Of a DNA stretch of 64,000 bases, positions 34,925 through 45,181 are shown piece by piece. The DNA comes from Bufo bufo (lineage: Eukaryota; Chordata; Amphibia; Anura; Bufonidae), in assembly GCF_905171765.1 (NCBI RefSeq), contig NC_053390.1, forward strand, positions 302,940,622 through 303,004,621. Reading direction: 5' to 3'. How positions within the stretch are numbered: position 1 is the first letter of the stretch; every line of letters begins with the position of its first letter. The notes under the pieces were generated by a model. The model saw only the letters and a list, made by a program, of their open reading frames with translations, was not told the origin of the DNA and did not search any database. The position numbers were made by a program, and so were the translations under genes.

Positions 34925-35600
34925 TAGTTTAAAAGTTTCTGACCGCGGGGATCAGAAACTTTTAAAATGCCCAAAATGCTGATTTGCACCCCCCCCTGCA
35001 TGATTTATGTGGGTGGGAGGTGCAGGGGGGGTGTCGCAGGCGGTGCGGGCGGTGCGGGAGGCGGGCGGTGCGGCAGGCGGGATCGCGATCCCCCGCCCGC
35101 CTCCCCTTGAATGATCGTTGGCTTCTAGTGGTTATACAAGGGTGTCAGCACATTGCTGACACCCTGGTATAAACGGCTGACATCGGTGCAGATGTCAGCC
35201 GTTTAAACCCTTTCCATACCGCGGTCCGTACGGACCGCGGTATGGAAAAGGTTATCTGTCATCGGTCAGGGAGCTCCCTCCCTCTCCCATCGGGGGGCTG
35301 CTGTGCCTTTGCAGCCCCCCGATGGAGAGGGAGAGAGCCCCCCGACAGCCCCCCGCAGCCCCGTGCTCACCCTTCCCCGTCTACGAAGTTGTGGCAGACG
35401 GGGAAGGTTCCCATGGCAACAGGACGCCTGCTCAGGCGTCCTGCTGTCCATGGTGCTGAACAGATCTATGCTAAAAGCATAGATCTGATCAGTGTAAGTA
35501 AAATACAGTACAGTACAATATATATTGTACTGTACTGTATTATACAGACATCAGACCCACTGGATCTTCAAGAACCAAGTGGGTCTGGGTCAAAAAAATG
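34925..35600. repeat. Run of twelve successive hairpins with unrelated arms
   Basis: Adjacent inverted repeats, each with its own sequence: 34928-34966 (15-bp perfect arms), 34988-35033, 35056-35105 (with GATCGCGATC inside), 35131-35174 (about 20 bp, one mismatch), 35171-35204 (14 bp perfect), 35211-35248 (38-bp perfect palindrome), 35278-35333 (about 23 bp, one bulge), 35371-35407 (12 bp), 35411-35453, 35461-35487 (12 bp perfect), 35502-35541 (40-bp perfect palindrome) and 35552-35587. Together they fill nearly the whole interval. Base composition swings from very GC-rich to AT-rich. No coding region is supported. It continues into the AT-rich repeat at 35600, so it may be the end of one large non-autonomous element. 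Confidence 0.85.
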
Positions 35601-36957
35601 TTTAAAAAAGTGAAAAAAGTTAAGAAAAAAAAAAAAACATTTATCACTGAATAAAAATTAAAAAAATTAAATACACTACACATATTAGGTATTGCCACGT
35701 CCGTAACGACCTGATCTATAAAACGGTCATGTTATTTTCCCCCGCATGGTGAACGCCATAAAAATAAAAAAATAAAAACTATGAGAAAATTTACATTTTG
35801 CCCACCTTACTTCCCAAAAAAGGTAATAAAAGTGATCAAAAAAGTCGCATGTACGCCAAAATAGTACAAATCAAACCGTCATCTCATCCCGCAAAAATCA
35901 TACCCTACCCAAGATAATCGCCGAAAAACTGAAAAAACTATGGCTCTTAGACTATGGAAACACTAAAACATGATTTTTTTTTTGTTTCAAAAATGAAATC
36001 ATTGTGTAAAACTTACATAAATAAAAATAAAGTATGCATATTAGGTATCGCCGCGTCCGTATCGACCGGCTTTATAAAAATATCACATGACCTAACCCCA
36101 CCGTAAAAAAATAAAAACGGTGTAAAAAAAGCAATTTTTTGTCATCTTACGTCACAAAAAGTGTAATAGCAAGCGATCAAAAAGTCATATGCACCCCAAA
36201 ATAGTGCCAATCAAACCGTCATCTCATAAATAAAAAAAATAGTATACATATTAGGTATCACCACGTCTGTGACAACCTGCTCTATAAAATTACCACATGA
36301 TCTAACCTGTCAGATAAATGTTGTAAATAACAAAAAAATATAAACGTGCCAAAAAAGCTATTTCTTGATACCTTGCCGCACTAAAAGTGTAATATAGAGC
36401 AACCGAAAATCATATGTACCCTAAACTAGTACCAAAAAAACTGCCACCCTATCCCGTAGTTTCTAAAATGGGGTCACTTTTTTGGAGTTTCTACTCTAGG
36501 GGTGCATCAGGGGAGCTTCAAATGGGACATGGTGTCAAAAAACCAGTCCAGCAAAATCTGGCTTCCAAAAACCATACGGCGCACCTTTCACTCTACGCCC
36601 CGCTGTGTGGCCGTACAGCAGTTTACGGCCACATATGGGGTGTTTCTGTAAAGTACAGAATTAGGGCCATAAATAATGAGTTTTGTTTGGCTGTTAACCC
36701 TTGCTTTGTAACTGGAAAAAAAATATTAAAATGGAAAATCTGCCAAAAAAGTGAAATTTTTAAATTGTATCTCTATTTTCCATTAAATCTTGTGCAACAC
36801 TTAAAGGGTTAAAAAAGTTTCTAAAATCAGTTTTGAATACCTTGAGGGGTGTAGTTTCTTAGATGGGGTCACTTTTATGGAGTTTCTACTCTAGGGGTGC
36901 ATCAGGGGGCTTCAAATGGGACATGGTGTCAAAAAACCAGTCCAGCAAAAACAAGCC
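35600..36957. repeat. AT-rich dispersed frog-type repeat with internal duplications
   Basis: Related units of about 280-300 bp carrying TATTAGGTAT(C/T)(G/A)CC..CGTC and CAAATCAAACCGTCATCTCAT (about 35680, 36030, 36250). Then a block GGGGTCACTTTT..GGAGTTTCTACTCTAGGGG appears twice, near 36471 and 36865 (spacing about 395 bp). Short frames in it are not gene-like. Superfamily not determined. Confidence 0.6.
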
Positions 36958-37372
36958 AAAGTCAAAAACCACGAGAAGCGAAACAGACACAAGGAGCAAG
37001 CAAGGGCGGAGACTATCAAAAGCCACGGAATCACACAAAGTAACACTGGATAGGACCTTATTCACAGGAAACCTGTGGCCAGCAGGTTGCCTGTATATAG
37101 TGGGAAAGAGGAGTCATGTGACGTGGCCAGCTCCACATGACTCATTCCCCTGCAACAAGCCGACCGCCAAGTGCTCAGCTCGGCACTCGGACTCCTTACA
37201 ATTGCTATGGGAGTGGAGGATGCCGACTGCGCTAAGGAGGTGAGTGCAGTCGGATCCTCCCTGCCCCCTGTTGCTGTGGAGACGAGGACGCAGCGCATGT
37301 CCTCGCTCCATACTAGCCGCAAGGCGCCAGTGGCACTGGTGAGGGGGAACGTGAAGCCAGCACCTCGTGACA
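36958..37372 (-). mobile_element. Possible LTR remnant
   Basis: Read on the - strand it begins TGTCACGAGGTGCTGG, like the TGTCACGA start of the gypsy LTRs elsewhere in the window, and is GC-rich unlike its left flank. No matching end or target duplication was found. Confidence 0.3.
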
Positions 37373-37860
37373 TGTTGGTGTTGTCTGCCGAGGAGGAGGG
37401 AGAGCATTCCGGACCCTCCCAGCAGCATCAGCATAAGGCGCCAGCCCCACCTGATGTGGGCGAAGAGGTAAAGGTGGAAGAGTATGCACCCTCCCATCAG
37501 ACAGATTCGCCCCTTAGCCCGGTCCTGATGACGATGAAGAGGAGGAGGATATCACTAGCCCCCGCCATGAGGGTAAATATGTGCACATAGCAATATAATT
37601 CTGTATCCATGCCACTTAATCTAAATTGCAAGTAATTTTCATATTTATTTTTTATCCTAACAGTACTGATTAATAAAAAAATAAAAAAAATAGGCTGATG
37701 CAGCAGGAGCATGAAGCCGGCATGCACGAGATGTGGAGGATGATGTTCCAGCAGAATTGTAAAATGGAGGCGCTGCACCTGAAACGGATGAAGGTAGATG
37801 TTGGAACTTCATGACCAACTGACAAAGTTGCCATAGAGACATGTTTGTAAATAAATATTT
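37373..37860 (+). pseudogene. Fragment of a two-exon element-encoded protein
   Basis: An acidic, Gln/His-rich frame from ATG 37372-37374 to a donor-like GGTAAAT near 37571, with one probable frameshift at about 37525 where the acidic frame DDEEEDI is continued only after a one-base shift. After a gap, 37690-37811 encodes MQQEHEAGMHEMWRMMF and a basic tail ending in TGA, then AATAAA at about 37850. A charged C-terminal helix of this sort is usual in the small Myb-like protein of Harbinger elements. It may be the 3' part of the element starting at 29680, now far separated; that link is speculative. Confidence 0.3.
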
Positions 37861-37929
37861 GTTTTTCTGTTGTAATGTGTGCTTCTGTTTTTTAATATTG
37901 TTTTGTTTTCACGTAATTTAGAACGATAA

Positions 37930-38690
37930 GGTTGAAGTAAGGCCCCTTTAGTCCAGGATCAAACTCATCAGGATCAGGACAGACAGTAGCAGCATCAGGT
38001 AAAATGTAGCAGTGTAGTATAAGGCTTACACATAGCTGGGCCAAAATCATCAGGACAGACAGCAGCAGCAGCATTTAATTGCAAACGGGGTAGTATAAGC
38101 CTACACATAGTTCGGCCAAACTCATCAGGACAGACAGCAGCAGCATATAAATGGTAACAGGGTAGTATAAGGCCTACACATAGCTCGGCCAAACTCATCA
38201 GGATAGACAGCAGCATCAGCAGCATGTAAATGGTGATGGGGTAGTATAATGCCTACACATAGCTTGGCCAAACTCATCAGGACAGACAGCAGCAGCATGT
38301 AGATGGTAATGGGGTAGTATAATGCCTACACATAGCTTGGCCTAAAGCTTTAGGACAGACAGCAGCAGCATGTAAATGGTAATGGGATAGTAAAAGGAGT
38401 ACACATAGCTGGGCCAAAATCATCAGGGCAGACAACAGCAGCATGTAAATGTTAACGGGGTAGTAAAAGGACTACACATAGGTGGGCCAAAATTAGCAGG
38501 ACCGACAGCAGCAGCATGTAAATGGTAACGGGATAGTAAAAGGAGTACACATAGCTGGGCCAAAATCATCAGGGCAGACAACAGCAGCAGCAGCAGCATG
38601 TAAATGTTAACGGGGTAGTAAAAGGACTACACATAGCTGGGCCAAAATTAGCAGGACCGACAGCAGCAGCATGTAAATGGTAACGGGCCC
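37930..38690. repeat. ~75-bp tandem repeat array, about 9 copies
   Basis: CACATAGCT(C/T)GGCCAAA..TCATCAGGACAGACAGCAGCAGCATGTAAATGG recurs every 71-80 bp. A further copy and related ~125-bp units lie at 39385-39660. Adjacent sequence at 38696-38850 is repeated at 45182-45340, so this is one of two copies of the same tail region, probably the 3' part of the hAT relic that ends at 47790. Confidence 0.85.
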
Positions 38691-38695
38691 CCGCC

Positions 38696-39662
38696 AGAAC
38701 GGGGCTACACCAAAATGAAGTTATACACCTCTGACAGCAACAGGTTCTTTGTCTACAGCAGTAATTTGTTCCCATGCATAAAAATTGCAATATATTCCTT
38801 TTTACAATTTAAATTTCAAAGGATTTTTAACATTATAAAGTTGCACAGTATATATATATATATATATATAAAAAATATATATATATACATGCCACAGCAC
38901 AGCCTCTAGAAAATTTGCGTTTATTCACCCCAACGCGACGTTTCGCTCCACACAATGGGACCTTTCTCAAGCAGTGTCAAAATTTAATGGTGCCAAATAC
39001 AAATACAATCTCAGCTGATTATTTAATGAAAACTATTAATAATTGATTTACAATTTATGTTTTTGATTAGTATTGTGTCTAAAAATAAAAAATCATGTTT
39101 AAAAAAGAAAATGGACATAATATACAAGTATACATACTGTGAAGAGATTAATAACTTAAATTAAACTATGTGAATTCATAATATGTGCTTAATTCATCAG
39201 AATTACATTAAAAAAATTATGTTCAGAACCAATTGTGTCATTACAATATCAGGTGTACCAATTAAAAACATAATGGAGGGGGCCAAGAACTAACCAGCAT
39301 GGATCCAATATATCTTTAACAGCGCATGTCGGCGCATTGCTTCCACATTACATAAAGAAACATGTAACTTAGCATGATCAGAACAGACAGCAGCAGCAGG
39401 TACATGGTAATGTTCGTGCGTAAGGCCTACACATAGCTCAGCCTAACTCAGCAGGAACAGACAGCAGCAGGTTCTTTATTTGCAGCAGGAATGTGTTCCC
39501 AGGAATGGGCCCCCACCAGACCAGGGCAACACCAACAATAAACGTAGACACCTCTGACAGCAACAGGTTCTTTGTTTGAAGCAGAAATGTGTTCCCAGGA
39601 ATGGGCCCCCACCAGACCAGGGCAACACCAAAAATAAACGTAGACACCTCTGACGTAGACAC
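38696..39662. other. No gene seen; repeat tail, (TA)n and dispersed repeat
   Basis: Contains a (TA)n tract at 38849-38888, then AACGCGACGTTTCGCTCC..GGGACCTTTCTCAAGC (about 38932-38970), a widespread vertebrate repeat phrase, AT-rich filler, and at 39480-39660 two ~125-bp units (GTGTTCCCAGGAATGGGCCC). No supported coding region. Confidence 0.55.
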
Positions 39663-40281
39663 CTCCGTTATACCCGGGGTCAGGAAGTCGCAGCGGTTGG
39701 CTGCGCTCTCTATGTAAGATAGGGCTGTTTCCTTATGGTAGCTTTCTGGGTTTGCTTTGCAACCCTTTTTGGCTCACTCAGGGATCCGTAGCTCCTTCTC
39801 CTCAGCTGTTCCTTGTCCAGCACTCCCAACCTCCTTATATTCCCCTCTCACACTTCTCTGGTTGCCAGATATAGAGCTTCCTGCCTGGACTTCTATTCTG
39901 ACCCTCTGGAGCTGTGTTGCTGCGTTCTCTGGTTGTTGGTCCAGAACGTTACCCTCCGGATCCCTGTTGGACCTTTGTGGTCTGCTGTGGTCGCCCACCT
40001 GGGTGTATGTGTTTGTCTGTATTGTCTGTCCTCTCCCTGGTGTGTCCCTCTTAGTGTCAGTGGTGCGGACTAGCGATCCCACCGGCCCATTCACTATCTA
40101 GGGCTCATTTTAGGGAAAGCCAGGGTTTAGGCACGTGATCGCCGCACGGGTGAGGAACCCGTCTAGGGACGTCAGGGCAGTCAGGTGCCAGCCGCAAGGT
40201 GAATCAGGGGTCACCACCTTTCCCTCTCCCTTGGGCAGGGCTTTCCCTTTTCCCTCACTGTGCGTGACGCCGGTCATTACA
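39663..40281 (+). repeat. 5' LTR of gypsy copy 1 (5' end missing)
   Basis: Homologous to 44563-45181 from CTCCGTTATA onward; ends GGTCATTACA. The first 30 bp of the LTR, present at 44533, are absent. TATATCTGG follows within ten bases of the LTR end, as in copy 2; a clear tRNA primer site was not recognised. Confidence 0.9.
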
Positions 40282-40352
40282 TTATATCTGGCCCTTATTT
40301 TGTGTAGGTAAAAAAAAAATATATATTTTTTTTTACCTACTTAGAATCCAGT

Positions 40353-41213
40353 ATGGATCCAATTGCTGCTCTGTCCAAACAATTTCATGGCCTGTCTTTG
40401 GAGGTGGCAGGATTGAAGGCGTCAGTCCTCCAGCAACAGCAGCAATTACAACTGACCGCAAGCCCAGCGGTTGCTACTGGTAACCAGGTTGTTGCGGAAC
40501 CCAAGGTCCCTCTCCCTGACAGATTTTCTGGGGGAAGGGACAAGTTTTTGACATTCCGTGAGGCCTGTAAATTATATTTTAAACTGCGCCCTTACTCCTC
40601 TGGTAATGAAGAACAGCGGGTGGGGGTTGTTATTTCCCTGCTGCAGGGGGACCCGCAGTCCTGGGCGTTCTCTTTACCCACTGATTCCCAGGCTCTTCGG
40701 TCAGTGGATGAATTTTTCGGGGCCTTGGGTCTCATATATGACGACCCTGACCGAGTCGCACTGGCTGAATCAAGATTACGGAGACTCCTACAAGGAGAGC
40801 GGCCGGTAGAGGAGTATTGCTCAGACTTCCGTAGGTGGGCTACGGATACCCAATGGAACGACCCGGCTCTCAGGAGTCAGTTCTGCTCTGGGTTATCCGA
40901 AAGGGTTAAGGATGCGCTTGCATTATATGAGACCCCCTTTTCCCTTGATGCGGTTATGTCCCTTTCTATCAGAATAGATAGACGCCTTAGGGACAGGTTG
41001 AAAAAACCGGAGCAATTGGTAACCCCTCCCAAGCAGCAGCTAGTCTGTACAGACTTAGACGAGCCTATGCAGCTAGGAGGAACTACTCATCAGGTCCGTC
41101 CTCCTGAGGCTCGCCGTAGGCGTGGGGTTTGTTTTTTTTGTGGGGAGAGGGGTCATTTCATTAATGTCTGTCCTTCTTTCCTCAGAAACAAAAGACCGTT
41201 GGAAAACTACTAA
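40353..41213 (+). CDS. Gag of gypsy copy 1
   Basis: 286 codons from ATG ([11 protein letters not shown]), intact. A coiled-coil-like, Gln-rich N-terminus is followed by a capsid-like domain ([21 protein letters not shown], about residues 57-76, through [13 protein letters not shown]) related to the sushi/PEG10-RTL Gag family, and a CCHC zinc knuckle [14 protein letters not shown] near the C-terminus. Gag would assemble the particle and bind element RNA. The frame ends 12 bp before the pol frame opens in the -1 register at GGAAAAC (41201-41207). The related copy 2 reads from knuckle into pol in one frame, so this could be an indel here rather than a programmed shift. Annotated as element-encoded, not a host gene. 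Confidence 0.85.
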   Translation: MDPIAALSKQFHGLSLEVAGLKASVLQQQQQLQLTASPAVATGNQVVAEPKVPLPDRFSGGRDKFLTFREACKLYFKLRPYSSGNEEQRVGVVISLLQGDPQSWAFSLPTDSQALRSVDEFFGALGLIYDDPDRVALAESRLRRLLQGERPVEEYCSDFRRWATDTQWNDPALRSQFCSGLSERVKDALALYETPFSLDAVMSLSIRIDRRLRDRLKKPEQLVTPPKQQLVCTDLDEPMQLGGTTHQVRPPEARRRRGVCFFCGERGHFINVCPSFLRNKRPLENY

Positions 41214-44200
41214 CCCCAGGCTGTGTGGAGGATGTCAGCCGGGGGGTATATGTTTCCTCCATACGTACATCGCAATTTGTGTTGCCAGCGGTTATTGTTT
41301 TTGGTGTTAAGACGGAGACTATTTCTTTCTTTCTAGACAGTGGAGCAGGGTTAGATTTGATAGATGCCCATTTTGCCCGCACTATGGGTTTGTCTCTCTG
41401 TACGCTACAGAGACCTATTCCCATATTCGCTATTGATTCTGCTCCTCTGTCTCAGAGAAACCTCACCCACATTGTTCATAATTTACACCTTCGGGTAGGG
41501 GACCACCATAACGAGATGCTTTCATGTTATTTTCTGGAGGGGCTTCCCACTCCGGTAGTGCTGGGCCTTCCCTGGTTGGTAGCGCACAATCCAGTGGTGG
41601 ATAGGCAGGCCAGGGAGATATTGGAGTGGAGTGAGCATTGCAGAGAAAATTGCTTAAATAGCAATTGCTTAGTCGCCTCCATAACTACCCTACCTACATT
41701 TATTTCGGATTTTGAGGACGTTTTTTCTGAAAAGGGTTGTCAGAAGTTACCACCTCACCGTCCTTATGATTGCCCGGTTAACCTTATTCCCGGCGCAAAA
41801 TTACCCAAGACCAGGTTATATAATCTTTCGGGTCCAGAGAGACAAGCCATGAAAGATTATATCTCCGAGAGCTTGGCTAAGGGACACATCAGACCTTCTT
41901 CTTCACCCGTGGCTGCAGGGTTTTTCTTCGTTAAAAAGAAAGATGGGGGCCTGCGTCCTTGCCTAGATTTTCGCGAATTAAATCGGATAACCATCCGAGA
42001 CCCATACCCTCTTCCTCTCATTCCTGACCTGTTTAACCAGATTGCGGGTGCTAGGTGGTTCTCCAAACTTGATCTTAGGGGGGGCCTACAATCTGATTCG
42101 TATCAAGGAGGGGGATGAGTGGAAGACAGCTTTTAACACCCCTGAGGGGCATTATGAAAATCTAGTTATGCCTTTCGGTCTGACCAATGCTCCTGCCGTC
42201 TTTCAACATTTCGTTAATGACATTTTTAGTCATCTAATCGGCAGGTTTGTGGTAATATACCTAGATGATATTTTAATTTATTCGTCTGATCTGAGAACAC
42301 ATGAGGTGCATGTCAGACAAGTACTGCAGGTCCTACGGACGAAAAAATTATATGCTAAAATTGAAAAATGTGTCTTCGCCGTTGAGGAGATACAATTCCT
42401 AGGTTATTTTTTATCTGCTTCAGGTTTCCGTATGGATCCTAGGAAGGTCCAGGCAATTTTAGATTGGGATCTTCCTGAGAACCTCAAAGCACTGCAACGG
42501 TTCTTGGGCTTTGCGAATTTCTATAGGAAATTCATTAAACATTATTCAGTTATTGTAAAACCCTATACTGACATGACTAGGAAGGGGACTGATTTTTCTA
42601 AATGGTCTGACGCCGCTAAAGTTGCTTTTTCCTCTCTAAAAGAGAGGTTTACCTCGGCACCTGTACTAGCCCAACCTGATGTCTCTCAGCCTTTTATTGT
42701 TGAAGTCGATGCGTCAGAGGTGGGAGTGGTGGCTGTGCTGTCTCAGGGTCCGTCTCCTGGCAAATGGCGTCCTTGTGCTTTCTTTTCTAAAAAACTATCT
42801 GCAGCAGAAAAGAACTACGATATTGGCAATAGGGAACTATTAGCTATTAAACTAGCGTTTGAAGAATGGCGTCACTTTTTAGAGGGGGCAGTCCACCCCG
42901 TCACTGTCATTACGGACCACAAAAATCTTCTGTACCTCGAATCAGCTAAGCGTCTCACCCCTAGACAAGCTAGGTGGTCGCTATTTTTTACCAGGTTTAA
43001 CTTTGTTATTACCTATCGTCCTGGGGCAAAGAATACCAAGGCTGATGCACTATCTCGTTGTTTCCCTGGAGGGGGTAATGTGAGTGATCCGGTAACCATT
43101 CTTCAAAGAGGAGTGGTTGTTTCTGCGGTACACTCTGTTCTGGAGGGGAAGGTGTTAGAGGCCAAGGGGGACGCCCCGGTCTCTTGCCCCTCAGAGAAAT
43201 TGTTTGTATCGTTGAACCTGCGTTTCGAATTATTAAAGGAACATCATAATTCGGCACTTGCTGGACACCCGGGTAGTAAAGCAACCTTGGAGCTATTGTC
43301 TCGTCGTTTTTGGTGGCCAAGGTTGCGTCAGTATGTATTGGATTTTGTGTCTTCTTGTTCTACCTGTGCGCGCGCAAAAGTTTCGCATACACGTCCTGCA
43401 GGGTCTCTATTACCACTCGTCATTCCCAATAAACCATGGACACATCTGTCAATGGATTTTATCACTGACTTACCTTTGTCTGCGGGTAAAACAGTTATTT
43501 TGGTAGTAGTGGACAGGTTTAGCAAAATGGTACACTTCATTGCGTTACCCGCACTACCTAATGCTAAGACTCTTGCTCAGGTATTCGTCAGTGAAATCGT
43601 GAAGCTTCACGGGGTCCCTTCCGATGTTGTTTCGGATCGGGGTACCCAGTTTATTTCTAAATTTTGGAAAGCTTTTTGTTCCCGTTTGGGGGTACACTTG
43701 TCCTTTTCCTCAGCTTTCCATCCTCAGTCGAATGGACAGACTGAGCGTACTGTACCAACCAAAACCTGGAGACATATCTAAGATGTTTTGTGTCTGAAAA
43801 CCAAGAGTTGTGGTCATCATATTTACCGTTAGCTGAGTTTGCCATAAATAATCGTCGTCAGGAATCCGCTGGCAAGTCACCATTTCTTGGTGCATATGGT
43901 TTTCATCCCCAATTCTGTACTTTCAAAGAGGGGGGGTCTTCTGGGGTTCCCGAAGAGGAACGGTTTTCGTCATCTCTTTCATCGGTATGGCAGAAGGTGC
44001 AAGCTAACTTGAAAAATATGGGAGGTAAATACAAATGCATGGCTGATAATAGACGGTCGCCAGGTCCGGACCTAGGAGTGAATGACTATGTGTGGTTGTC
44101 TACTAGGAATATTAAATTAAAGGTTCCCTCTTGGAAACTGGGTCCTAGGTTCATTGGCCCTTACAAAATTGTAGCCATCATCAACCCCGTGGCTTTTCGC

Positions 44201-44617
44201 CTGGAGCTACCTCAGACTTTTAAAATCCATAACGTTTTTCATAAGTCGTTACTCAAAAAATATGTTCCACCTCTAGAACCGTCACCGCTGCCACCCCCTC
44301 CTGTTGTTGTGGATGGTAATCTAGAGTTTCAGATATCCAAAATTGTTAATTCTCGTCGGGTCCGCCGCTCTCTTCAATATCTGGTGCATTGGAGAAGTTA
44401 CGGTCCCGAGGAAAGAATGTGGGTTCCTGGGTCTGAGGTAAACGCCGACAGGCTAGTTCGGGCTTTTCATGCCTCTCATCCTGAGAGACCTGGTCCTGAG
44501 TGTCCGGAGGCCCCTCGTAGAGAGGGGGGTACTGTCACGAGGGTGTCAAGAACCACGCCTGACTCCGTTATATTCAGGGTCAGGAAGTCGCAGCGGTTGG
44601 CTGCGCGCTCTATGTAA
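41214..44617 (+). pseudogene. Pol of gypsy copy 1, two frameshifts
   Basis: Order: aspartic protease ([11 protein letters not shown]), RT (fingers with [19 protein letters not shown]; catalytic VIYLDDILIYS near 42265), RNase H (EVDASEVGV; TDHKNLLYLESAK), integrase zinc finger and core (THLSMDFITDLP; NGQTER), SH3-like and chromodomain part (YLVHWRSYGPEERMWVP). Break 1 is near 42078 in a run of seven G. Break 2 is near 43753, where five bases are duplicated (CTGTA). Otherwise catalytic motifs are intact. The last frame stops at 44615-44617, inside the 3' LTR, as in copy 2. Confidence 0.9.
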
Positions 44618-45181
44618 GATAGGGCTGTTTCCTTATGGTAGCTTTCTGGGTTTGCTTTGCAACCCTTTTTGGCTCACTCAGGGATCCGTAGCTCTTTCTC
44701 CTCAGCTGTTCCTTGTCCAGCACTCCCAACCTCCTTATATTCCCCTCTCACACTTCTCTGGTTGCCAGATATAGAGCTTCCTGCCTGGACTTCTATTCTG
44801 ACCCTCTGGAGCTGTGTTGCTGCATTCTCTGGTTGTTGGTCCAGAACGTTACCCTCCGGATCCCTGTTGGACCTTTGTGGTCTGCTGTGGTCGCCCACCT
44901 GGGTGTATGTGTTTGTCTGTATTGTCTGTCCTCTCCCTGGTGTTTCCCTCTTAGTGTCAGTGGTGCGGACTAGCGATCCCACCGGCCCGTTCACTATCTA
45001 GGGCTCTTTTTAGGGAAAGCCAGGGTTTAGGCAAGTGATCGCCGCACGGGTGAGGAACCCGTCTAGGGACGTCAGGGCAGTCAGGTGCCAGCCGCAAGGT
45101 GAGTCAGGGGTCACCACCTTTCCCTCTCCCTTGGGCAGGGCTTTCCCTTTTCCCTCCCTGTGCGTGACGCCGGTCATTACA
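44533..45181 (+). repeat. 3' LTR of gypsy copy 1
   Basis: 649 bp, TGTCACGAGG ... GGTCATTACA, preceded by a purine-rich tract AGAGAGGGGGGT (44518-44530) that would serve as the plus-strand primer. Complete. Confidence 0.92.

Larger units (their letters stand above)
39663..45181 (+). mobile_element. Sushi-type Ty3/gypsy retrotransposon, copy 1 (nearly full length)
   Basis: LTRs at 39663-40281 and 44533-45181 bracket gag and pol in the usual gypsy order, with a chromodomain-like end as in sushi-ichi elements. About a dozen substitutions separate the LTRs over some 620 bp by eye, so insertion is fairly recent. The left LTR lacks its first 30 bp and starts next to a short repeat of ACGTAGACACCT. 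Both sides carry the phrase ACCAGGGCAACACC..., because the target is a tandem repeat. Two frameshifts in pol, and possibly a third before it, make it non-autonomous now. Confidence 0.92.

Noticed and set aside
34925..35600. Cluster of tRNA or other structured RNA genes
   Set aside because: Each hairpin is a simple inverted repeat. No cloverleaf, no A and B box pattern and no terminator T run was recognised.
37114..37497. - strand frame of 127 codons opposite the Harbinger-like exon
   Set aside because: No recognisable domain; it spans an LTR-like remnant and a separate exon, and His/Leu-rich content follows CAG/CAT repeats on the other strand.
39757..40101. Frames inside the gypsy LTRs (also 44657-45001)
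   Set aside because: The same frames occur in both LTRs simply because the LTRs are copies; LTRs of this class are non-coding except for the pol stop.
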